64,000 bases of DNA. Origin: Dryas octopetala. Its lineage: Eukaryota; Streptophyta; Magnoliopsida; Rosales; Rosaceae. The position numbers and the translations under genes are program-made. The notes beneath the pieces were generated by a model. It was not told where the DNA came from, searched no databases, and saw only the letters and a list, made by a program, of their open reading frames with translations. The stretch is taken from contig OY992834.1 in the NCBI GenBank assembly GCA_963921425.1, positions 14,634,164-14,698,163 on the forward strand. Direction: 5' to 3'. Shown here in pieces: positions 50,350-62,200 of this stretch. How positions within the stretch are numbered: position 1 is the first letter of the stretch; each line of letters begins with the position of its first letter.

Positions 50350-51166
50350 TCCTAAGCAGATAAACTCTGTATCTTGAGAACTGTTATGAAGCTACCACAA
50401 TGAGCAAATGTGGCAAACGATATAGTATTGGTTATGTAGAGTAAGCATGAGAATAAGTTAAAGGGAGTAAAATATTAGGTCAATTGTCAAATTTTGAGAT
50501 TGTAATAAGTTTCTGTTGTGCAGCCTGGAGTTTGAACATTGATTGATGCCTATTTCTAGCTTGCTCTGTTGAGTTGTTGCCTAGATGTAAGTAGTTGCAA
50601 ATAACTGTATATTCAGAAATGATATATATATATGATATTCAAGATCCATTGTATCAACTGATTACCCAAATATCTTCCGACCCACAACATGTTCTTGAGT
50701 CTTGCATGGATCATTACTAGAAACTCTTATGCCATGCAGAATAACAAGTGTTACTATGGTCTTCTCATACAATAGTACATTGAGATTGAATATTAATTAA
50801 GAATAAATATGCACAAGCCAATCTGAGCAATTGCTTGTGAAAATGACACCCTTGCATTTTTTCTTACTTTGATGCACGTTTTATAAATCTTCAATTTGGG
50901 AGTCCGAAAATAAGCATAATAGTTGTAAAATACACCCTACCATATAGTTTGTGCAAGCTTTAGTAATAAATAAATAATATATAAAACAAAAATTCAGGTT
51001 TACATTCAGTACATAACTATTCAAAATAGTACACACTCCTTAGTCCTGCAACTATCGTATGCAAATGGTTTGTATAAAGTGTAAATTCAGAAGTCAGTAT
51101 ATCAAATAATTAAAATGTTGAATCTGCAAGAAGATGCGTGTCCTAGAGTCGAATTTTGAGGCAGCA
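50350..51166. other. Convergent intergenic region with both 3' UTRs
   Basis: About 0.8 kb between the malate dehydrogenase stop (+) and the NAC stop (-). It should hold both 3' UTRs. No other gene seen. Confidence 0.6.
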
Positions 51167-52916
51167 TCACCTAGTATAGATATAGTTCCCAATTTTGAAA
51201 CTCAGGGAAAGAAATAGGACCCAAAAGAACATAAACAAAAACCAGCCCCGCATCACTACAGATCCTGTCTTGCCCGAGAGTGAGCTATCAATTGGCACCC
51301 GATTGAAGGAGTTGACATCAGTTTGCGGCAGCTGCACAGAAAAGACAAGGTTGACAACCCCATCCTTGCCAAAAGACCAGTCCACCCTGTTGTCACTTGA
51401 AGTTATGTCCCTAATTCTGATCATGCCAGCAGTAACATGAATCGAACTGGAAGATTCTGCTCCAGAATTTAGCCGAAGAACTGCATCTTTAGAAGGGAAC
51501 TCTGATGCAAATGCAGGAGGAGCATGTATGCTGCCCAACATGTGACTGGCCTTTTTAAAGAAGGGATACTTATCATCTGCACCATAAATAAGGCACACAA
51601 GAATGAGCCCAGATAGTGAGGAAAACAAGACCAATGCCAGAATGCAGAACGCTCTTCAAATATTAGACCTAACTTAAGCTTTCAAAACTCTTTATAAGTT
51701 CATATTATGAAATTCTAAAAGGATAAGTTATCAATGCGACTAATGATGCTAGCCTGCTAGAATCAAAACAAGATATTATACCCGAGTCAAACTTGAGCTC
51801 TGGCTTTTGCTTTGATGAAGATGCATCATTGATATCATGTGCTTCTACAAGATGTTGGCTCCCCGTTGGTAGTAGCTGAGCTTCACCATTCACAAGCTGC
51901 TACAGAACAGTGAGTTAATTGAAAAATGCAACTCAAAAATAAAAAATAACAGGAGGAAGAAGCTTAAGTTGTACCGTCTGGTCAGCCCCATCTTGGTTAG
52001 GAACAGAATTTTCAATCCCCACACAAGAATCAAAATCAATATACTGAGAGATGTCCTCATCTGCATCAAAGAATGTAAGGTACTCATCGAGCATGTCAAA
52101 ACCTGCAGGATTTGACTCGATTGGATTTGAAAGATCATTAGTCTCTAGGTATAGCCCATCACCAACTTGCGGATTCTCCATAGCATTTAAATATGGCTCA
52201 TTGAGTGAGTAATTGACATCCGCAGGATTCACAGCATTGCTTGGTTCAAGAAAATATTCATCTTTGACTGGTTTTGCATCCGTCTCATAATGCTCTGGTA
52301 AGTCAAAGAACTTCTGGTCTTCATTGAATTCTGAAGTTAAAAATTCATGTTTGACTGGTTTTGCTTCCATCTCTGGTAAGTCAAGGAACTTATCATCTTC
52401 ACAATATTCCAAAGTCTCCCCAGTGCCTATCACAACCTTTGTATCATCAACGAAGGCCCCAGAATTCTCAACATAGTTGCTAGTCTCCCCATAATAAAAG
52501 TTCAATGGACGAGAAGCATTTTCAAATGGAATGCCCGTGTCTAGATCCTGGAAGAAAAAAAAAACATTTCTAAATATACAGAATACGAGCATGAGTGAAT
52601 CAAGAAGATATACATAGATAGCACAGGCAGCACGGAGGTCATAAAGAATGAGTTTACACTAAAGAAAGCCTGATAAAATGGAGCACGCCTGGCATTATAT
52701 ATTTTTATGCAACTAATCAATATAAAATAGGAAAATACAAGAACATTATGTAGAAAATGTTTTATTTTCTATGTCCTAATACATGAAGTTTCAGATGTCA
52801 AGAAGAATCATAATAGTGTGCAACACATAATTCTATGACACAATGATCTTCTAAATATCTGCCTCAGCATCAGCAATGCTCTTTCAGTTCAAAGACAGTT
52901 CTTGGCGCCATCAAGG

Positions 52917-52999
<83 letters not shown>

Positions 53000-55665
53000 A
53001 AGATATAAACTACCCATAAAATTTTTTGCACTCTATAGAACATTGTCCTCTCAGGTCCTGATTGTACAATACTGGGTTGTACAACCTTGAGACTTTGATA
53101 TCTAAACCATATTCATCTCTTTGGGGGCATCCGATAAAATTGGAAGATATCTAAACAATTTTCTGAAATAATGATCTGGAGGAAGATTACAATACAAATG
53201 ATCACACTGTAAGGATTTAAGCAGGTTGAGCTGTTAGACTAATATCAGGATAAGATTACCAGAGCTCCATATATTGAGCAATTCCCTATCCAAGATAAAT
53301 CAGAGATGAGTAACTTTTATACTGGTGAGGATTTCTGTTTTAGTCAAGTGTATTGTCAAAGTTATAACAGACATGATATAACGAAAACACAAATCATATG
53401 CAAATATATAAATGGCCGAGATCATCTCAAACCATACATCTGTACACAGAATATACAATATCTTCACACTTCAACAGCCTTCTCTAAATTAAAGAAAGGG
53501 GGAAAAACTCCCTAAAGCATGCCATTTGGAGCTTATTATGTCAGCAAAACCTACCCTTCTTTTAAAACACATAGTTATTTGTGTTTACCAACTTTTGGAA
53601 ATTGTGCCTCAGAATCCAAACACAAAAAATTACAACACAGATGAGACACATGTTATATTTAGTGATTATCGAAACCATAATAGGGAAAAGCAGACTTGTA
53701 ATACTATGTTTATCACTTTAATTGGTATACAGAATACACTTGAAATATAATGTTCAAGACTTAATAATTTTATGCAGCATGCTCTACATTTATCATGCAA
53801 AGAAATACGGGCTATATGTTGAATTATATCTAATCTAATATTTCAGCGTTAAAATTCACTGGATTGCATCTTCACCTGTAAGTGTACATTACAGGTTTCA
53901 ATACTCTCAGTTGCATACGTTGATATTGCTCTTTGAGTTGATATTAGGAAAGGAAGAATGTTCATCGCTAAAATGCAATGCACGATCTGACAACTATACA
54001 TGCCAAGTTCCAAAAATGAAAACCTTTCTAATAGGAAAAGCAGGGAATTAAATTCCTGACAATCATAAAAATACTTAAGATTTAAATTAATGATGCAAAA
54101 CATGCAGAACTAATACTTAAGAGTTAATTCCAAGCCAAGCTTCAACCTTAATTAGGAGAACCATTTTCAGAACTTCAAGATAGAATCATCAAAGCTTAAG
54201 CATATACAATCATGTGAAAGATGCATCAAAATACTAATGAGCAAGTTATGCTGAATGAAATGCTTTCCAGAACAAAAAAACAGCAGCAGCAAGAAGATAA
54301 TTATTATTTAAGTAACTGAGAGGTTATCTTAGCTATTCTTCTGCATAAGTAGTGAAATTTACACAATTGATCCCAAAGTGTAACATGACCTAGTTCCTTT
54401 ACCGATTGGAAAGGAGCTACCTAAACGGAATGCAATAACTTGTTCATTTGCAGATATTGGGTTACTGATGCACGTACAGTTTCGAAGAAGCATACATGTC
54501 CATGAATTCTCACTCTTCTAGCATTTTGTATTCTCAATACCTTCCAGTTAGAATACAATGGAGACCTTTCCACATAGTCATGTAAAGCACAGCCGGAATC
54601 AAGTTACAATATTCGACTTAACTAGAGCATAGTTTTTCATGATTATTCAAGCATACCATATTAGAACTCCAAATGCTGGCAAAATCAAGATATCTCTTTT
54701 CAATTTTCACAACACATCAGAGGTCTAATTATATATTTAGTAGTTCTAGCTAAACCTACTTGTCCCCATATAAACAAATCACCTACCAAGCATGAACTGC
54801 AAAAGTTGAAATGAACTACGAACCTGATCAAGGTCATTTGCTTCAACATATGCTCCGTCGCTGACTACCACTTCACAAGCAGCCGCCTCTTCACCAGGTG
54901 CATAAGCCACCTCATCCTCGAGGTCCCATTCCTCCTCAATAAATGGAGCGCCATACTGCTCCCCATTCTTTGGTCCCGTACCACTCTTCTGGAATATCCT
55001 GCAAAGCACAAACGCATCCTGCTGGATCCAAACCACAGCAAATCAATCACAATTCTATAACATCAAAAATGCCACCGACATCAATAACAACACCAACAAA
55101 ATCCTAACCTGTTGAATGCCAGTTTTCTCCAATTCCTCGTTCTCGAGGCGGTACTCGTGCATGACCCAATTGGTTCTTTCACCTTTGGGCGCTCGCCCGC
55201 TATGGAAAACAAGGGTCTTCTTCATTCCTACTGTCTGGGAATTATGGCGAACCTGGCGGTCCTTACCAGTAGTCTTCCAGTACCCCCTCTCAGTAGCCCG
55301 ATTCGTCCTGGACGAATTGCCATACTTCTTATCCAAACAACTGAAGAAGTACCACTCCAAGTCCCTGCTCTTCAGCTTCGACTTCCCTAATAAAACAAAA
55401 AAAACAAAACCCAACAGAAACGAATTACAAATATAGATAATACAGGCGCAGCCATAGACACACATGAATGGGAAATATATAAAGTTTCATGATCTTGACC
55501 AGGGAGGTCCCAAGGCTCGGTCTTGTAGACGTCGACGACGGAGATGGGGTCGAAGCGGAAGGGTTTGCCGGAGATCTTGCGCTTCAGATAATACCACACC
55601 AGTTCTTCATCGGTTGGGTGGAATCGGAACCCGGGAGCAAGTGAATTCGCTGACTCACGGCCCAT
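51167..55665 (-). CDS. Membrane-tethered NAC transcription factor, ANAC053/ANAC078-like
   Basis: Six exons on minus, 55500-55665, 55109-55386, 54824-55018, 51975-52547, 51782-51896 and 51167-51576, join to 578 codons. Residues 1 to about 165 form the NAC domain with its subdomains: [83 protein letters not shown] and [14 protein letters not shown] long acidic activation region follows ([22 protein letters not shown]). A conserved block [13 protein letters not shown] precedes one C-terminal transmembrane helix ([19 protein letters not shown]) with a short basic tail. Such NTL factors are held in the ER membrane and released by proteolysis under stress. ANAC053/078 control proteasome-stress and ROS responses in Arabidopsis. 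It lies head-to-tail with another NAC gene. Confidence 0.92.
52921..52996. repeat. (AG)38 microsatellite in NAC intron 3
   Basis: Pure uninterrupted AG dinucleotide run of 76 bases in the 2.3-kb third intron. It is the longest simple repeat in the window and likely length-polymorphic. Confidence 0.97.
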
Positions 55666-55669
55666 GAAT

Positions 55670-56225
55670 TAATCAATCAAATTGAGTTAAAAAGAATCCA
55701 AATTTTGTTTAGGGTTTCAAGAGCGAGAGAAAGAAATTGAAATTGAAAGAATCGGGAATTAGGGTTTGGGGGAATTAGGGTTTTGATTGAATCGAATCGA
55801 AGTCAGAAAGTGGAAAGTGGGAAACGAAAGAGGAGAGCTGGTGAATCCATTTTGGTGGGTGCGAGAGTGCGACGAAAACAAGGTTAGGTAAATATATAGT
55901 CTGGTTACTTAACGGAGCGAAGGAATGACTGGGATATTATAATGTCACAGGCAGGTAATTTTGTGTTTATGTCACCGATATGACGTGGCCACATAAGGAA
56001 GCGTACTTGAGAATTCATTAACCCTGACCCACGCATAATTGACTGATGTGGCGATCGTGGACGGGTTACACGTGGCATGTGTCTTTATTTCGTTGCGGCT
56101 GATGTAACTGCTTCCGTCAAGCTACTAAAAAGATGGGACGCAGGAAGTTTAAGTTATGGACCGAAAAAATAATAAGAAATAAATATTAGACAAAATATAG
56201 GTAGAAATCCCGCAAGGGTTTTCTA
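55670..56225. other. Promoter region of the ANAC053/078-like gene
   Basis: Upstream of the minus-strand start. Includes the leader and motifs such as cacgtggc near 56071 (ACGT core). No gene seen. Confidence 0.4.
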
Positions 56226-56235
56226 AAGAGGGTGT

Positions 56236-56682
56236 GTGAAATTAGGGACACTACTTTGTTCAGGTTAGTGTATTTCGTCAACCCTAAATTGTTGAGTTGA
56301 CCACCATATTTTAAAATTTCAACTTTATCCCTTAAAACAAAAAATTTCAATTTTGTTCGTCGAGTCATTCGACAGTTATCTACCGAAATATTTATGGTTA
56401 TTCGACAGTTATCTGCTGAAAATTGGTGAATTATTCGATAGATAACCACCGAATAGAAATGAAAAAGGCATTCGACAGTTATCTGCCGAAATATTTGTAT
56501 TTATTCGACATTTATCTGTCAAACATTGGTGGATGTTTCGGTAGATGACCACCGAATGGATTTGAGTGATTTCATCATATTTTTGCAATAAAGGGTAAAA
56601 TAGGAAAAAAGTTGAAAAAAATATGTTAGGGTGGTCAACTCTGTAGCTAAGGGTGGTCTGCATAGCCTCACTCCTTTGTTCC
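56236..56682. mobile_element. MITE with internal arrayed attcgacagttatct motif
   Basis: The inner inverted repeats gttgaccaccatattttaa and the inverse at ...atatgttagggtggtcaac are clear. The outer ends (gacactactttgttcag / ctcactcctttgtt) are weaker. Between them, a motif ttcgacagttatctgccgaa occurs about four times directly and twice inverted (gataaccaccgaat). Non-coding. Confidence 0.65.
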
Positions 56683-56699
56683 CTTCCCTCCAAAATTGA

Positions 56700-57016
56700 A
56701 ATTTTGGTAATGCTGCCGCATGATCAGAACCGTTTACCTTTTAGATCACTTATTATATATTATATTTGTAAAAAATTAACTCAATCGGAAATCGTTTGAT
56801 TATATAATTATTGTTAATTAAATGAAAAAAATCAACAATTTGGTCAAAAAATCACTCTTTAATTGAAAACCATCAATTTTTTTTACTTAATTGACAAAAG
56901 TTATATAACCAAACGATTTCCGATTGATTTGATTTTTTTACAGAGATGATCTTTAATTGGTTATCTAAAAAGTGAACGGTTTCTATCATTCATCGGTATT
57001 GCTGAAATCGAAATTT
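56700..57016. mobile_element. MITE with >70-bp inverted repeats, adjacent to the previous one
   Basis: The left arm aaccgtttaccttttaga...ctcaatcggaaatcgtttga is inverted at the right as accaaacgatttccgattga...aaaaagtgaacggttt. The two arms nearly meet in the middle, so the transcript or single strand would fold into a long hairpin. Target duplication not resolved. Confidence 0.75.
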
Positions 57017-57029
57017 GAGGGGATGAGGT

Positions 57030-59217
57030 GACCTTGGAATATCCCCTGGGAGTGACCCAAATATTGTCCGTGAAATTAGGCCCGAAAATGGATCGAATTC
57101 GATTGAGATTAGTGTAAATTCAAACTTGAATCCATTTATAATTGAATTATCAAATTCAAATTATATTGAGATGATCAAATTTAACATGTTAATTCATATC
57201 CGATTAGGATTGAGTCGGTCAAATTTTAAACCAATATATTTAGACCTAGACATGATAAAACTTTATTAGTATTAAGTTCAATGTATATATCCTTACTTTT
57301 AACTTTTAACTTTTAACTTATATAAATTAGTATAGTAACTTAAGTGTATTTTTCCATGTGTAAAAACCTCAAATTACTTTTAGGCACATACCATCTTTAT
57401 TAAAAATATAAAAATACATTACTTTTAGTCAAGTCCGATTAGTACAAATTCATATTTAATTTGTTAAGTTAAAGGATTATCTAATTCGGATCATAATCGA
57501 ATTGAAGGAGGAGAGAGAGGTAGGGATGAAGGAGATAATTTTTTATATTTAGTTTTAATGCTATCTTTAAATTTTTTTAATATATAATAATTTAGTTGCC
57601 TTTTTCTAATTTCTTTTTTGTTTATTTTATTTGTCTACGTAGCGTAAATTTACTATCTATATCAGTGTAAATGAATTTCACACATGCTATAGACAGTCAA
57701 AATTAACAGAAAAGTTAACGGAATGGGCACTTTGCAATTTTCATAAACTTTAGATTTTATATTGAAACGTTTTGAACATCAATTACTAATGTAAAAAACG
57801 ACCTATACTTGAGGAGTGTAAAATGTAATTGACTCTAAATTTATTTATGAACAAAATTACTGAAAGGAAGAAGGAAGTTTAGAAAACACACCCTAAAACA
57901 TGACTCTCACAATCTCACCTAAGTTCCTAACCCAATCCCTACGCTTCCCTCCCTTATCTTCCACCCTCCCTTTTACACAAATCACATTTTCATTCTCTCA
58001 TCTTTTGTTTTTTTGGTCTGTTGATTCTCTCATCTTTTTTCTTTTTTTGATCTGTTCATTCTCTCATCTCATGTAGCTTTTTGTGTGCACAATGGATAAA
58101 CAAATAACTGTTTAGGAATATTTTAGTATTTCTCTACTTTATACTCAGAAATCTTGTTTTTTCTTTCCAATTTTGTGGCCCTTTTGGCTAACTAGAGTTT
58201 TCAACAGTGAACATTTATACAATATTGAATATTCAACCTTTAATAGTCAAATACTCATATGACGTATGACCGTTACTGGTCCAACAATCCAGCTCTATTC
58301 AACTCTGGTTGGTCCAACAGAGCCCAATCCATGCTGAAAGAAAGAAAGAAAATACATTTTCCCTTTACCACACAATTCATGCCCAAAATCTCCAACCCAA
58401 ATATCTAATCCCTGAAAACCATGTTAGAACTAGAAGTGTTGCTTAGGTCGGTCTGGTGGATTAGAAGACACCTTTGTTTGTCAAACTTGCATATTTGTTT
58501 GACCATAACCATTTGGTCTAGTAAGTGATATTTAGCCTTCCCTTTGTGGGAGGAGATTATAAGTTCAAATTTCATAGACTGACACTTGATTAATTAAAAA
58601 AAAAAAAAATGCATATCTGTTTTACCCGTGAAACCTATAAGAAGTTTTTACATATTTATTCAAATTAGTTTTTGAGCCAGTATATGAACACCCTCTCCGT
58701 AAAAACTGATTTTGTAAGAACAAATTCTGACCTAAGCTTCTACCCAAAGCCTCTATCTATATGCTTTTCACTTTTTAAGCGATTCCCCACTTGGTCAGTA
58801 GCATCTGTTGGTGGTAATACCAATACTACTACGTCAACATAACACAAGCTGAAGCATCCTAGAGTCTGCATATATCACCATGAAGCACATAATCTTTCTG
58901 TCCTAAAAGTCTACAACAAAATATTAATTCCAACAAAGACAATAAGGTTCAAATTAAAAACCATTGAGTTCTAAACTACTGACTTTGAGGACAGGGCTAA
59001 TCTACACCGAAAATGATACAACATTGTTCGGCTTGCTACTCTTGCAACAAGCTTGCATGTTACAACATTGTTCAATTAACAACAGAGACAGTTCCCGACG
59101 CTAATAAAGAAAACAGACGCACTGTAGATAACTTGAAAAGGGCCCATAAGGGGCCGACAACTCATACAAAGACGAACAAATAAGAGTACATACCGATACT
59201 CCTAAGCAGTAGACATC
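57030..59217. other. Gene-free interval between the two NAC genes
   Basis: 2.2 kb with degenerate repeat-like segments (for example 57060-57500) but no complete element or gene that I can support. The part adjoining 59217 should be the 3' UTR of the second NAC gene. Confidence 0.5.
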
Positions 59218-62200
59218 TCAGGCCTTCCCCTTCAAATCCTCATTCTCCTTGTTTAGAAGTTCAATTCGAGCTTGAAGAATGTTAATCATGGCTTGGGCAC
59301 TCATCATTTCAAATTTCAGTGTCTCCTTCTCAATAGAAATCTTGTGGATCTCACTCTGCAAAGACTCTATGAATTTCACACAGCTAGGAGGCACAGATGA
59401 CTCGTGCATAGCAGCCTTATATTCAGGCGGAGGTGCTGGAGTAGGATCTTTGGGTTCAAGGGATTCTAACAGTTGAAACTCCACCAGTGCAGACAGAAAA
59501 TTTCTTGTTCTCGTTGTCGCCACAGATGTCTCTGTTGAAGCTGTTGTTGTTGTAGACGAGCAAGGATCATGAGTCATCCGACTTGAAATCTCTGAAGCAT
59601 TTGATTGGTTAGAATTTGAATCATTATTCCGCCTTCTTTTATACTGGCGTAGTTGCCCGGGTTGTCGATCGAACATGGTTAGCAGGAGTTGTTGATCATC
59701 TGCACATGGTGACGGTGGATAGTCGTCCAATCTCTCTTCTCGATTAACCACACATGTCATAGGAAAATCATCCATTCTCTCTATCTTCAATGGAGGTAAA
59801 ACATTTTTATTGTCTTTTGGAAGTTCAGCGGCACTAAGAGGAGCATTTTTAATGGCCTGAGTATCCTGAAATGAGCAACCAAGATAGAAAAACAAGATAT
59901 ATGGAGAATTGGTAATACAAAAGCAAATTCCAAGGAGCTATGATAAAAAATAAAAAAATAAAAACAAAACAAAACAAAACAAATGTATCCAATATAATGA
60001 ACAAATAAATCCAATACATACGTGTGACACAAGCCAGATCTATTTTATATAAGAGAACAATGCTGATGAAAATGTTTCATACATATCACATTGGTTGTAA
60101 ACATGTAGCTCATACTGTAGTGTCAGCATCAACAGGTAGCATTATAAGCAAGCTACAGTAGCTGTTTTAAATAGAATATTTTTGTCTACTTTGGTTTGTT
60201 TTAGCTAGAGTTTAAAGAATGATAGTGATTTAAATTATTCTAAGGCTAATATTTAATGATTTAAAGGTGTTTTAGCAAGTGACAATGTTGCACTTCTAAA
60301 GTTCTATGTAAGGCAGGTCCTCCATATGCTGCAGAGTAACAGACCACTGTGTTGAAGAAAAATTCAAATCATCTTTTACCACTATATGGTAAACTGTACA
60401 TTTCAATCATTTTGTTATTTTCTTCTGTTATCTATTATTTGATCGCCAACAAAAATCATGCATGTAACAACAAACAATTAATATTAGATCTAATTGGAAA
60501 AACAGCTTGATATCAATCCTCGAACGTAAAGCTCTGGAGAGACAATGGCAAAACCTTCAATTAGAAGATTGAGAACCCTGTCACTAGTTCAAATTAATAT
60601 CTGGAGTTTAATGGAAATCCTTATGTTTCTACTCACTCCAAGGGCTTATTAAGACCTTCACAATCTGCTTTTAAACATTTCATTCCTGATTTTTCATAAA
60701 CAGTTCAAAACAGTAAATACAGTTTAAAACAGTCAGACCACATGTTCTAATCCCAAACCAAGGATACAGAAAATACGCCATCCTTTATGTATCTACTCAC
60801 TACAAGGGCTAATTAAGACCTTCGAAATTTGCTTTTAAACATTTCATTCCTGATTTTTCATAAACAGTAAAAACAGTTTAAAACAGTCATACCACATGTT
60901 CTAATCCCAAACCAAGGATACAGAAAATACACCATCCTTATGTATCTACTCACTACAAGGGCTAATTAAGACCTTCAAAATCTGCTTTTAAACTTTTCAT
61001 TCCTGATTTTTCATAAACAGTTCAAAACAGTTTAAAACAGTCAAAACAGTTTAATTCAGTCAGACCACATGTTCTAATCCCAAACCAAGGATATAGAAAA
61101 TACACCATCCTTCCACTCAGAGTACCTTGTCAGACAATTTATTATTTTATCAAGCAATCTTTGGATGCTTCATTCCACATAAGGTAGCCCTTAAATCTTT
61201 TTGTCTTTCAAACTTCAGTTTCCTCATTTATGCAATAATTCCACTTTGAAGGGATACAGTGATGATGCCTCTAAAGTCTAAAATGATAAACTAAAATGAT
61301 AAGTGCACAGATGACAGAGCAACATAGGGGCCTGGGTTTATCATCTAAGAAATATGAATCATTAAATTGTCCAAACCTCTTCAAGGAAAGAAAGAATACA
61401 TGGATGACATGTATTAGTTTAGGAAATTGTAATCCATAAGATTGAGAACTTTCGTTAGCGATCTATGAATTTAGTCCACACAACCAAAGAAGACATGAAA
61501 ACTCTTGTTTCTAAGGGTACAGTATAAATCCTTGCATTTGGTGAATATAGGATGTTATGAAAGGAATGAAGCCTTATTTATTATTTCATGTGCGTCATTG
61601 GAATTTATAAAAGGGTTTTTTGCACTAATACCACCCAGAACAAAAAAACTTTATTATTTGCCACCCATAATTGTTGCTCTGTAGCAATGTGGCACCTCCG
61701 TCAACTTTTCTGTTAAAACAGAATTACCTTTTTCCCAAACTTTACATTTTGTCCTGGAGTAAAATTAAGAAAAATAAAATCTTTTTTAAAAGTGTTACTA
61801 AATCTTTTTTCTTTAAATAAAAATTTATTTTACATTTGAATCAATTAAAGGGAAATAGTCAACCAAACCCCACCCTATGCACAGCCCCACCACCCACCAA
61901 CCCAAATCGAACAGACCCCCTATCACCCCCGCCCAAATCACACAGCACCACCAAGTTGATGGAAGTGTGGCATTGCTACACGGCGATAATTCTGGGTGGA
62001 AAATAGTTAAAAAAACTTTTCTGGGTGGTAAATTTACACATGGACTATAGTCTGAGTGGTATTAGTGCAAAAAACCCTGTATAAAAATGACCTTAAATCA
62101 AAATCAAGGTGCACACTTCACTTGTTTGTTTGAATGCTTTGAGTGGATTATGCTAATGAAAAGTTGTTTGTCTTGTTATCACTCAGTGTCATCATGGTTT

